A DNA stretch of 64,000 nucleotides, from positions 36,326-100,325 of the forward strand of contig CAKPYB010000010.1 in the NCBI GenBank assembly GCA_934202525.1, read 5' to 3'. The DNA is from an uncultured Prevotella sp. GTDB lineage: Bacteria > Bacteroidota > Bacteroidia > Bacteroidales > Bacteroidaceae. The notes beneath the pieces are model-generated. The model worked only from the letters and a program-made list of their open reading frames with translations. It was not told the origin of the DNA and made no database searches. The position numbers and the translations under genes were made by a program. Numbering within the stretch: the stretch's first letter is position 1; every line of letters begins with the position of its first letter. Shown here in pieces: positions 16,327-24,573 of this stretch.

Positions 16327-18861
16327 TTAAATCACTTTGACACTCTTTTTCCCTCCTCTTCCATCAATCACGATTTTCTCGAAGACGATGGCTGGGTCGT
16401 TAGGAGTGAGGGTGAGGGTGTGGATGCCATCGGATGAGGCTGGCAGCTCTAGCTCTATCACCTTGTCCACGATGCGAGTGGCTATCGTTGGATAATAGAT
16501 ATTGTAGATGTTCTCCGGCTTCTCGTTCAAATCTTTGTTGAAGTTAACCTCTACAGGAGAAGCGCCATCTAAACTTACACCATAGGTTAAGCCGCCCTTG
16601 TTGAGATAATCCAAGGTTGATTTGGTAATCACATGAATGCGAACCTTCTGCTTGCCATTAAATGCCTTGCCATCCGAAGTCTTGCTAACTTGCATCTTAA
16701 ACTTGTAAGTGATGCTGGCTCCCTTTACACTCTTGGTATATGGCATCAGAGTCATTGCCGATACGCTTTTGCCCATGAATGGAATCTCTGTCCATTTTGC
16801 CTCGGCAGCATCCGTCTTGCTGCTATAGTAAGGAGCTTCGATTTCTACCATGCCGTTGTTTTCGCTGATAATCACTCCATCCTTGGAGGTTACCCGGAAA
16901 AGTTCCGGACAGGTGTCCTTCTCGAAGGCATCGTTCCATGAGGTGTAGCCGATATGCTTCTGCGTCATCATTCCGTTCCACTTGCCGCCAGCCATCTTAT
17001 GATTGTAATAGTCGCAGATGAGTGAATCGCGCTTGAAGAGGCGCTCGCATTCATCAGCCCATACATTCGCCTTCGGATTGCCCTGCTTGTAGAGGGCATG
17101 GTTCTGTGCCTGGGCAAAGTACATCTGGTGCAGATTGCTCATCAGCTCGATAGGGAAGAGGATGATCTGGCGATAGGCATCGTGATAGGATGCCGGCAGA
17201 CTATTGTACTGGCGCAGCGCATCGGCTTCGAGCTGGAGATACTGGTTTATCACCTCCTGCCATTCGCCGTTTTCCAGACTGTAGGTGTTCTTGTTGAGCA
17301 TCTCTGGGGTGCAGCGGCCGTTGTACTTGCAGATGAGGTTCAGAATGCGGGCAGCTTCATCGGCTTGCGATTCACCAAACTGCTGTGCGCACCAGTCGCG
17401 GGTATGACGGGTGATGTTGTTTACATCGTATTTACGTGGATTCCAAGCCATGTCCATAAACTGGCTGATAGGATATTCCATCGGCTTGAGGTCGCCCACA
17501 TTGAGAATCCAGAGACGGTCGATGCCATTCTCGTAAGCAAGCGTCAACTGCTCCCAAGGATTCTGCACAGGAGTAACGTTGAGCATCTTTGAGTTTCTTG
17601 GAGCACCTACGTAATCTACGTGATAGTATAAGCCCCAACCGCCTTTGTGTTTGCGTTCCTTGGCATTCGGCACACGGCGCACGTCACCCCAGTTGTCATC
17701 GCAGAGCAGGAGGGTTACGTCATCAGGCACCTTCATGCCCTTGTCGTAGTAATCCAATACCTCTTTATATAGTGCCCAAACCTGCGGGGTTTCGCTAGCC
17801 TTTCTGCCGGTTACGTCAGCGATAATCTTACGCTGGTCGTTGATGATGTTGGTCATCAGCTTTGTATCAGCCTCTGCGCTCATCGCCTCATCGCCGTCGC
17901 CACGCATTCCGATGGTTACAATCTGTTCGGTTCCCTTCATTCGCTCAATGCCTTCACGGAAGAACTTCTGCAGGCTAGCCTTGTTCTTCTGATAGTTCCA
18001 AGGTCCCCATCCCTTTCGGTTGCGGGCATATTCCTGGTGGTTGCGTGCCATCGGCTCATGATGGGAAGTGCTCATCACTACGCCCATTTCATCTGCCGTC
18101 TTCTCGTTTTCCGGATCGTCGGCATAGAATGCCCAGCCCCACATGGCAGGCCACATCATGTTACCTCTCAGTCGTAATACCAGTTCGAAGACGCGCTGAT
18201 AGAAACGGTGGTCGCCATATCCGGTGCCGTAGGTGTTCTTTACCCATGACGTTAGGCAAGGTGCCTCATCGTTGAGGAAGATGCCGCGATAACGTACGGC
18301 TGGTTCGCCATCTGTATAGATTCCTTTGTTTACGAAAATGGAATCGTGATGCTCTACAGGCACGTCTGCCCAGTCATACCAAGGCGATACGCCCATCTGC
18401 TGCGAGAGTTCGTAGATGCCGTAGATGGTGCCTCGGCGGTCACTGCCTGCGATGACGAGCTGACCATTTATGAGCGTGATGATAAACTTTTCCCGTTTGC
18501 CCTTCAGCAGATTTCCGTTGATGCGCTTCTGTTTCACCAGTTGGTCGATGGCTGCAGAATGGCCGATGGTGCCTACGATGATAGCTGGTCGGACAGTGTC
18601 GGCTTTTTTCAGAAAACCGGCATCCGAGGTGAGGGTGGCTGTGGCACCACTCACACTTTTGATATCTTTCAGCAGGGCATGAGCAGCATAGCTCACTCCC
18701 TTGCAGTCGTTGGTATCCATGTAGATTTCTACTCGGTTGTTGGCATTCAGTAGCAAGTCTCCTTGCTTGAAATTTACAAATCTGTCGGCTGCGCTCATGC
18801 TGATTGTAGAGAGCAGGGCAGCGCTTGCCAGGAATGTTTGCTTGATGTTGTTTAGTTTCAT
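16327..18861 (-). CDS. GH115 xylan alpha-1,2-glucuronidase, secreted
   Basis: 844-residue glycoside hydrolase of family 115, which removes (4-O-methyl)glucuronic acid from xylan. A signal peptide (MKLNNIKQTFLASAALLSTISMSA) precedes a beta-rich N-terminal domain (RGTIYGIYELSQQMGVSPWYDWADVP), the TIM-barrel core (RYRGIFLNDEAP, MMWPAMWGWAFYADDP, VTIGMRGDGDEAM, LLCDDNWGDVRR) and a C-terminal beta domain. These are GH115 hallmarks and the length is usual. It stands alone, not in a SusCD locus in this window. A C-terminal fragment of a paralogue lies at 13.5 kb. Periplasmic or surface location is inferred from the signal peptide. Confidence 0.93.
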   Translation of the reverse strand: MKLNNIKQTFLASAALLSTISMSAADRFVNFKQGDLLLNANNRVEIYMDTNDCKGVSYAAHALLKDIKSVSGATATLTSDAGFLKKADTVRPAIIVGTIGHSAAIDQLVKQKRINGNLLKGKREKFIITLINGQLVIAGSDRRGTIYGIYELSQQMGVSPWYDWADVPVEHHDSIFVNKGIYTDGEPAVRYRGIFLNDEAPCLTSWVKNTYGTGYGDHRFYQRVFELVLRLRGNMMWPAMWGWAFYADDPENEKTADEMGVVMSTSHHEPMARNHQEYARNRKGWGPWNYQKNKASLQKFFREGIERMKGTEQIVTIGMRGDGDEAMSAEADTKLMTNIINDQRKIIADVTGRKASETPQVWALYKEVLDYYDKGMKVPDDVTLLLCDDNWGDVRRVPNAKERKHKGGWGLYYHVDYVGAPRNSKMLNVTPVQNPWEQLTLAYENGIDRLWILNVGDLKPMEYPISQFMDMAWNPRKYDVNNITRHTRDWCAQQFGESQADEAARILNLICKYNGRCTPEMLNKNTYSLENGEWQEVINQYLQLEADALRQYNSLPASYHDAYRQIILFPIELMSNLHQMYFAQAQNHALYKQGNPKANVWADECERLFKRDSLICDYYNHKMAGGKWNGMMTQKHIGYTSWNDAFEKDTCPELFRVTSKDGVIISENNGMVEIEAPYYSSKTDAAEAKWTEIPFMGKSVSAMTLMPYTKSVKGASITYKFKMQVSKTSDGKAFNGKQKVRIHVITKSTLDYLNKGGLTYGVSLDGASPVEVNFNKDLNEKPENIYNIYYPTIATRIVDKVIELELPASSDGIHTLTLTPNDPAIVFEKIVIDGRGGKKSVKVI

Positions 18862-18918
18862 GTTTAATTATCTTGTTGTTATTTTATCCGATTGTCAGCA
18901 ATGTGTTTTTGCCGGTTG

Positions 18919-18926
18919 CAAAGGTA
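18919..18926 (-). promoter_or_regulatory. -7 box for GH115
   Basis: TACCTTTG on the minus strand fits TAnnTTTG, about 55 bases before the GH115 ATG. Confidence 0.55.
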
Positions 18927-19008
18927 GCTAAAACTATCCGGATATACTTTATTTTATGTAACCTTTAGTTTTTAATTTGTTTCATTTTTACTTTTCTGTC
19001 CGTTTCTC

Positions 19009-19039
19009 TTTGTGTTTTCAAAGAAAAATAGTAATTTTG
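19009..19039 (+). promoter_or_regulatory. promoter for dnaG
   Basis: TTTG at 19009-19012 and TAATTTTG at 19032-19039 are separated by 19 bases, a full match to the Bacteroidetes consensus. The start of transcription should lie near 19045, 28 bases before the chosen ATG. Confidence 0.7.
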
Positions 19040-19072
19040 CATAGTAAAAACAGAAAAATAAGAATATATATA

Positions 19073-21034
19073 ATGATAGACAGACCGACGATAGCAAAAA
19101 TTATGGATGCCACCAAGATAGAAGAGGTGGTATCTGAGTTTGTTACGCTCAAGAAGCGTGGCATCAATTATGTCGGCTTGTGTCCTTTTCATAACGATTC
19201 CAATCCATCTTTCTCCGTATCTCCAACAAGAGGTATCTGTCATTGCTTTACCTGTGGAAAGGGAGGCAATGCAATCAACTTTCTGATGGAACTGGAACAG
19301 ATGACCTATCCCGATGCCCTTCGCTGGCTCGCCAAGAAATATAAAATTGAAATTCAGGAACGGGAACTGACCAATGAAGAAAAACAGCGCGAGAGCGAAA
19401 GAGAATCCATGTTTATCGTCAACGATTGGGCGGCGAAATATTTCCAGGATATTCTCTTGCATGATGTGGATGGTATCGCTATCGGTATGGCTTATTTCCG
19501 AGGAAGAGGTTTCAGGGATGATATCATCAGAAAATTCCAGTTGGGTTTTGCGCTCCCTAAGCGTACTGCTCTTGCTGAGGCGGCTAAGACGGCTGGCTAT
19601 AATCCGAAATATCTTGTTGATACGGGACTCTGCTTCAAGGTGGATAAGGACGAAGCCGGCAATAAGTCGGGTGAGGATAAGATTCTTGACCGTTTCTCGG
19701 GCAGAGCCATCTTCCCCTGGTTCAGCGTAAGCGGCAAGGTGGTGGCTTTTGGCGGACGAGTGCTCGACAGCAGAACCAAGGGCATCAGCCAAAAATATGT
19801 CAACTCGCCTGATAGCGTTATCTATCATAAGGAACGAGAACTCTATGGACTCTATCAGGCCAAGAAGGCGATAGCCAAGGAGGATTGTGTCTTTATGGTG
19901 GAAGGATACACCGATGTGATTTCGATGCACCAGTGCGGTATCGAAAATGTAGTGGCCAACTCGGGTACGGCGCTGAGCGTGCATCAAATCAGACTGCTGC
20001 ACCGCTTTACCAGTAACATCGTTCTCCTTTATGATGGCGATAAAGCGGGTATTCATGCTGCGCTGCGAGGTACCGATATGCTGCTCGAAGAAGAGATGAA
20101 CGTAAAGGTGCTCTTTCTTCCTGACGGCAATGACCCTGACAGTTTCGCCCGCAGTCATTCGGCAGAGGAATTCAGAAGATATATTCAGGAGAATCAGACC
20201 GACTTCATACAGTTTAAGACCGATATTCTGCTACGCGGCGTGACAGACCCTGTAAAGCGAAGCCAGGCTATCAATTCGATTGTAGAGAGCATCTCGAAAA
20301 TCAAGAATCAGATAACGCGCGCTTCTTATATCACCGACTGTTCTCACCGTTTGGGCGTGAACGAGGCAATTATCGTGAATGCCTTGAATAATTTTGTGCG
20401 CAACGGTATGAGTGAGCAGGTAAAGGCAGAGCGACGTGCTGCGGGATTGAAAGATTCGACTGTAGCGGCAGCGCAGCAGGCGCAATCGGCAATGAGAGCG
20501 GTTACCCCACTGGATAAACTTCTGGAAGTAGAAGGACTTCTGGTACAGTTGATTATTCATCATGGCGACCAGCTCATCACGGTACAGGATGTAGACGGAA
20601 ATGATGTGGAGGTAGCTGTGGCCCAGTATATCAGTCTTGATTTGGGTGGAGATGGCTTTAAGTTTCATAATGATTTATATAATCAGATTATGCAGGAGGC
20701 TGTGGAGCATCTCGAAAAAGAAGATGATTTTGTCGCCGAAACTTATTTTGCCAATCATCCGAATCCGGAAATCAGCAGGTTGGCAGGTTTGCCTACAGGT
20801 GACCAGGAGGTCTCTACGGCTAGTCTGCAGATGAAGATGAGTGCCGACAAACTCCGTCAGTTTGTCTTTAAAGACATCTTGAGCTTCCGTACTCATTATA
20901 TTGCTCAGCGTATTATTGAGGTTCAGCAGGAGTTTGCCAAGAATCCGACCAATCGTGAACTGCTGCAGGAGTTTATGAAACTTAAGCAGATGAACACGCT
21001 TCTGGCGAGTCAGGCAAACAATATCTTCAATTAA
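19073..21034 (+). CDS. dnaG: DNA primase
   Basis: 653-residue replicative primase that makes RNA primers for DnaB-coupled DNA synthesis. The N-terminal zinc finger is intact (CPFHNDSNPSF, then CHCFTCGKGG), followed by the catalytic core with VFMVEGYTDVISMHQCGIENVVANSGTAL (Toprim glutamate), LLYDGDKAG and LFLPDGNDPDSFAR. The C-terminal helical part for helicase contact follows. ATG at 19073 is chosen because the earlier in-frame ATG lies upstream of the promoter. A large open frame on the opposite strand is only an antisense shadow. Confidence 0.97.
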   Translation: MIDRPTIAKIMDATKIEEVVSEFVTLKKRGINYVGLCPFHNDSNPSFSVSPTRGICHCFTCGKGGNAINFLMELEQMTYPDALRWLAKKYKIEIQERELTNEEKQRESERESMFIVNDWAAKYFQDILLHDVDGIAIGMAYFRGRGFRDDIIRKFQLGFALPKRTALAEAAKTAGYNPKYLVDTGLCFKVDKDEAGNKSGEDKILDRFSGRAIFPWFSVSGKVVAFGGRVLDSRTKGISQKYVNSPDSVIYHKERELYGLYQAKKAIAKEDCVFMVEGYTDVISMHQCGIENVVANSGTALSVHQIRLLHRFTSNIVLLYDGDKAGIHAALRGTDMLLEEEMNVKVLFLPDGNDPDSFARSHSAEEFRRYIQENQTDFIQFKTDILLRGVTDPVKRSQAINSIVESISKIKNQITRASYITDCSHRLGVNEAIIVNALNNFVRNGMSEQVKAERRAAGLKDSTVAAAQQAQSAMRAVTPLDKLLEVEGLLVQLIIHHGDQLITVQDVDGNDVEVAVAQYISLDLGGDGFKFHNDLYNQIMQEAVEHLEKEDDFVAETYFANHPNPEISRLAGLPTGDQEVSTASLQMKMSADKLRQFVFKDILSFRTHYIAQRIIEVQQEFAKNPTNRELLQEFMKLKQMNTLLASQANNIFN

Positions 21035-21103
21035 CCGGAACTCCTGTCCTGTGGGGAGGAACTCTGTAATGAAGTATTAGAGATTTAAAAGGAGAAATGC
21101 TAT

Positions 21104-22528
21104 ATGATTTATTTTCACTGGATATATCTGTTGCTTTATGTCGTGATAACCGTTCCGGCTATCATCACCGTCTTGATGGACAATCGTCAGCCCGCCAAGA
21201 CGATGGCATGGATATTGGTCTTCTTCTTCATCCCCTTTGTGGGTATTATCTTCTATTTCTTTTTCGGACAGAATACCCGCAAGGAACGGCTTATCAGCGA
21301 CCGCAGCATGGACCAGCTCACCAAGCGCTCCATGCTCGAGTTCGTAGAGCAGGAGAATCTTCACCTGCCAGACAGCAATAAACCGCTGATGAATCTCTTT
21401 GCCAACCAGAGTTGGGCGCTGCCTTTTAAAGATAATCAGGTGGATATTTATACTGATGGATATGATTTCTTCCTTACCTTATTATATAATATAGGACAGG
21501 CAAAGCATCATATTCATCTCGATACTTATATCTTCGAAGCTGATGCTTTGGGGTATCTGATAGCCGATGCTTTGATAGATAAGGCGGAGCAGGGAGTAGA
21601 GGTGCGACTGATTTATGATGATGTAGGCTGCTGGAAGGTGAAGGATGAATTCTTCGAACGTATGCGTGATGCAGGCATTGATGTACATTCGTTCATGCCA
21701 GTCCGCTTTCCGGCTTTTACGAGTAAGGTAAACTATCGTAACCACCGCAAACTCTGTGTCATAGATGGTAAGGTAGGCTTTATTGGCGGCATGAATATCG
21801 CTCTGCGTTATGTGAAGGGTGATAAGAAACAGGCTTGGCGCGATACGCATCTCCGTATTGAGGGCGGTGGCGTTTACGCCATTCAGAGAGCCTTTCTGGT
21901 AGACTGGTATTTCGTAGACCGTACATTAGTTACCAATCGTCAGTATTATCCGCCAGTCAGTGCGCTTATCCGCAACAATTGTCTCGTACAGATAGTTACG
22001 AGCAGCCCTATCAGTCCTTGGCCTGACATTATGCAGGGCTATGTCCGCATCCTGCTTCAGGCCCGGAAGTATGTGTATATGGAAACGCCTTATTTCCTGC
22101 CAACCGAACCTGTATTGTTTGCCATGCGAACAGCAGCTCTGGCGGGTGTGGATATCCGTCTGATGTTGCCTCGTCATGCCGATGCTAAACTGGTAGAGTG
22201 GGCATCACGTTCGTATGTGATGGAGGCGATAGAGGCTGGCGTAAAGGTTTATCTCTATACGGCAGGCTTTAATCATAGTAAATTGCTGGTGAGTGATGAT
22301 AATCTCTGTACGATAGGCAGTACGAATATTGATTTCCGAAGTTTTGAGAATAATTTCGAAGCGAATGCGTTCTTCTTTGATGAGGGGATGGCACAGCGTG
22401 TGAAGGCTGTCTATCTGCGGGATGAGGCGAAGAGTATCCTGGTAGATGATGTATCTTATTTCGTAAAACGTCCGTTCCTGCAGCGTCTTTTCGAGAGTAC
22501 GGTAAGATTACTCTCGCCGCTGCTGTAA
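21104..22528 (+). CDS. cls: cardiolipin synthase (phospholipase D family)
   Basis: 474-residue membrane enzyme that condenses phosphatidylglycerol to cardiolipin. Two N-terminal membrane segments (YLLLYVVITVPAIITVL and MAWILVFFFIPFVGIIFYFFF) precede two HKD phosphodiesterase motifs: NHRKLCVIDGKVGFIGG near residue 207 and NHSKLLVSDDNLCTIGS near residue 388. The length is standard. A GGAG ribosome site lies upstream of the ATG. It follows dnaG by about 70 bases and may be cotranscribed; a strong terminator follows. Confidence 0.95.
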   Translation: MIYFHWIYLLLYVVITVPAIITVLMDNRQPAKTMAWILVFFFIPFVGIIFYFFFGQNTRKERLISDRSMDQLTKRSMLEFVEQENLHLPDSNKPLMNLFANQSWALPFKDNQVDIYTDGYDFFLTLLYNIGQAKHHIHLDTYIFEADALGYLIADALIDKAEQGVEVRLIYDDVGCWKVKDEFFERMRDAGIDVHSFMPVRFPAFTSKVNYRNHRKLCVIDGKVGFIGGMNIALRYVKGDKKQAWRDTHLRIEGGGVYAIQRAFLVDWYFVDRTLVTNRQYYPPVSALIRNNCLVQIVTSSPISPWPDIMQGYVRILLQARKYVYMETPYFLPTEPVLFAMRTAALAGVDIRLMLPRHADAKLVEWASRSYVMEAIEAGVKVYLYTAGFNHSKLLVSDDNLCTIGSTNIDFRSFENNFEANAFFFDEGMAQRVKAVYLRDEAKSILVDDVSYFVKRPFLQRLFESTVRLLSPLL

Positions 22529-22534
22529 CGAATA

Positions 22535-22572
22535 AATCCCCGTTTGCATCTTGTCTGGTGCAAACGGGGATT
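22535..22572. terminator. bidirectional terminator between cls and rsmD
   Basis: A perfect 14-base stem (22535-22548 with 22559-22572) is followed by a T-run on the plus strand. It serves cls, and probably also the converging rsmD transcript. Confidence 0.9.
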
Positions 22573-22576
22573 TTTT

Positions 22577-23107
22577 CTATCTGAATATTGAGAAGTTTAC
22601 GCTTCCGTAACTTCTGTGTTCCAGGAATCGTGGATGCTCGGAGAAATCATAGTCTTTGCCATGCTCAAAGACGAAGATGCCTCCTTCGTTGAGATAGTCG
22701 CCATTCAGAACGAGGTCTGGAATCTGCGGCAACTCCTTCAGAGCGTATGGAGGATCGGCAAAGATAAAGTCAAACTTCTGCTTGCAGGTCTTCAGAAAAC
22801 GGAATACATCACCACGAATCAGAATATCTTTGTCTTCGCCCAACTTCTGAAAACATTGGCGTATGAAGTTGGCATGATCGCGGTCGGCCTCTACGCTGAT
22901 TACCCGGCTGCAGCCTCGTGATACCAGTTCGAGCGAAATGCTGCCCGTGCCGGCAAAGAGGTCGAGGGCAGAGGTATCTTCGAAATCAATATATCCCTGC
23001 AGCACATTAAAGATGTTCTCCTTTGCAAAATCTGTTGTCGGACGCGCCTTAAACGAACGTGGAATGTCGAAATGGCGTCCCTTATATAGTCCTGTTATGA
23101 TTCTCAT
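22577..23107 (-). CDS. rsmD: 16S rRNA (guanine966-N2)-methyltransferase
   Basis: 176-residue SAM-dependent methyltransferase. It starts MRIITGLYKGRHF, typical of RsmD, with ALDLFAGTGSISLELVSRG as the SAM motif and FIFADPPYAL as the catalytic NPPY-type motif. PTTDFAKENIFNVL is another family mark. It methylates G966 of 16S rRNA during small subunit assembly. It is followed upstream by a DUF3822 gene on the same strand, an arrangement known in Bacteroidetes. Confidence 0.94.
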   Translation of the reverse strand: MRIITGLYKGRHFDIPRSFKARPTTDFAKENIFNVLQGYIDFEDTSALDLFAGTGSISLELVSRGCSRVISVEADRDHANFIRQCFQKLGEDKDILIRGDVFRFLKTCKQKFDFIFADPPYALKELPQIPDLVLNGDYLNEGGIFVFEHGKDYDFSEHPRFLEHRSYGSVNFSIFR

Positions 23108-23195
23108 ATTTACTTTGAACTTTGAATGTTGAACATTGAACTTTATGATAAGCTATTCTGTTGAATTCTTAACTATCAACTTTTAACTATCAACT
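23108..23195. repeat. A/T-rich degenerate repeats between DUF3822 and rsmD
   Basis: The gap holds repeated ttgaactttgaa and aactatcaactttt words in direct and inverted order. Similar words appear inside the helicase gene (25610-25640) and after potB. They look like low-complexity dispersed repeats common in this genome group; no gene is seen. Confidence 0.6.
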
Positions 23196-23201
23196 CTTGT
23201 C

Positions 23202-24023
23202 TTACTTACTTAGGTACAGCGCCATCAAATCGAATGGCAGACCTTTAATCTCTGTGATGGGCGCACGGTTGAATTCGGCGGCAGGATTCAGAATGAAGGT
23301 CTTCTTGATATAGAGTTTCGTGTTGTAGAGGAACCAGTCCTTATCCGGAACATTGCCTGATACATGCAACTCATCCTGCATCTGGTTGAATCCTAACTGC
23401 TTCCATACATAGAGAATGAAATAGAGGGCATCCTTGGCATGCTCGGCATTGAACGAGTTGAAAAATTTGAAACGGTTCTTCTCGAAACCGAAAACGTCCA
23501 GCTTCTTGTCGTGGAAATAAACATAGAGTTTGCGGTGAATGCCGGTGAAACTGCGATGATGCAGATAGTGCCACATCGGTTGCATGATAGGTGTGAAGCG
23601 GACATCCTTAAAGTTGTCTTCTACCACCATCTTCAAATCCTTGTTGATAGGGAATACCGCTACCGCATTCAGTTCCGGCTGCACTCTGTAGAGAATGGCA
23701 TCGCTGTTATGACTGTTGAAGGCATGCTGATAGAGTACATCGATATCCTCTTCATGAAATTCTTCGATAGGAACCAGCAGGATAGGCGAATCGAGATATA
23801 CGCGTACCTTCTGGTATCCCCGCTGCAGGAGAGTACTCTCCTTGAAAGCCTGACGCAAGTTGGCTGCCATCGAAACACCACTCTTTACTGTATAAGGTTC
23901 ATAGATGAGCTGATGCTCAGCTTCACGGTCAACTACCGAAAAACTGAGGGTGTTTCTGCTCACGCGGATGGTGAGTCGTGCTTGCTGAATGTTGTTACCT
24001 TTTATTTGCATATCTGTTACCAA
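23202..24023 (-). CDS. DUF3822 family protein
   Basis: 273-residue protein matching the Bacteroidetes DUF3822 family, known mainly for its position next to rsmD. No catalytic motif, signal peptide or membrane segment is seen. The sequence alternates beta strands and helices and may be a degenerate actin-like/ASKHA fold (inference). It overlaps the upstream 159-residue gene by seven bases and lies about 95 bases from rsmD. Function unknown. Confidence 0.8.
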   Translation of the reverse strand: MVTDMQIKGNNIQQARLTIRVSRNTLSFSVVDREAEHQLIYEPYTVKSGVSMAANLRQAFKESTLLQRGYQKVRVYLDSPILLVPIEEFHEEDIDVLYQHAFNSHNSDAILYRVQPELNAVAVFPINKDLKMVVEDNFKDVRFTPIMQPMWHYLHHRSFTGIHRKLYVYFHDKKLDVFGFEKNRFKFFNSFNAEHAKDALYFILYVWKQLGFNQMQDELHVSGNVPDKDWFLYNTKLYIKKTFILNPAAEFNRAPITEIKGLPFDLMALYLSK

Positions 24024-24496
24024 TTACCTGCGTTGTTATTATCTGTCGTTAAATCGCCTATCTTGAGTCCGGGATAGTTGCCGGCATAGTTGGCCTCCTC
24101 TATCTTCTGCTGGATGGAACCTTCATCGAGTCCGTCGAGGAAGGTTTCATAACCTGCCCCACATTCCATCACCGGAATCTGCTTACCGCTTTTTCCTACG
24201 ATAACCGTGGCAGCAAGTGTAAACTTCTTACCGTCGGCATAGGGAATGTATTGGGCATCTTCCTGTAAGAACTTGCCTTTTACCAGTGTCTGGAAATCGC
24301 CTGTATATACGCCGTGTTTCGCCTTGTATTTCTCTTCAGCCTGACGTATCTGCATCAGTTTCTCCTTCACCTCTGCTTCTCTGCTAGCCATGGCTTTCTG
24401 GAAGCGGATGGGCTGGCTTACACTCAGAATACAGAGTAGCATCATGATGATGACGCATGCTCCCAAAATATAATTATTCTTTATTCTTTTTCTCAT
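24017..24496 (-). CDS. membrane-anchored hypothetical protein
   Basis: 159-residue protein with one N-terminal membrane segment (NYILGACVIIMMLLCILSV) preceded by a basic MRKRIKN. A following helix with heptads (EVKEKLMQIRQAEEKYKAKHG) leads into a small globular part. The layout resembles pseudopilin-like proteins, but no prepilin peptidase site is evident. It is the first gene of a run with DUF3822 and rsmD. Function not recognised. Confidence 0.75.
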   Translation of the reverse strand: MRKRIKNNYILGACVIIMMLLCILSVSQPIRFQKAMASREAEVKEKLMQIRQAEEKYKAKHGVYTGDFQTLVKGKFLQEDAQYIPYADGKKFTLAATVIVGKSGKQIPVMECGAGYETFLDGLDEGSIQQKIEEANYAGNYPGLKIGDLTTDNNNAGNW

Positions 24497-24511
24497 TTCA
24501 AAAAGTATTAT

Positions 24512-24556
24512 TACTTTTGCACTGCAAATAGGTGCAGTAAATTTTCTGCAAAGATA
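24512..24556. promoter_or_regulatory. divergent promoters between the 159-residue gene and helicase
   Basis: A plus-strand -7 box TACTTTTG (24512-24519) points to the helicase gene and a minus-strand box TATCTTTG (24549-24556) points the other way. The two transcripts would overlap, so the promoters probably compete. Confidence 0.55.
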
Positions 24557-24573
24557 CTAAAAGTTTTCGAAAT

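Noticed and set aside
18965..20158. Long open frame of 397 residues antisense to dnaG
   Set aside because: It lies wholly opposite a clear primase gene and has no motif; a shadow of codon bias.
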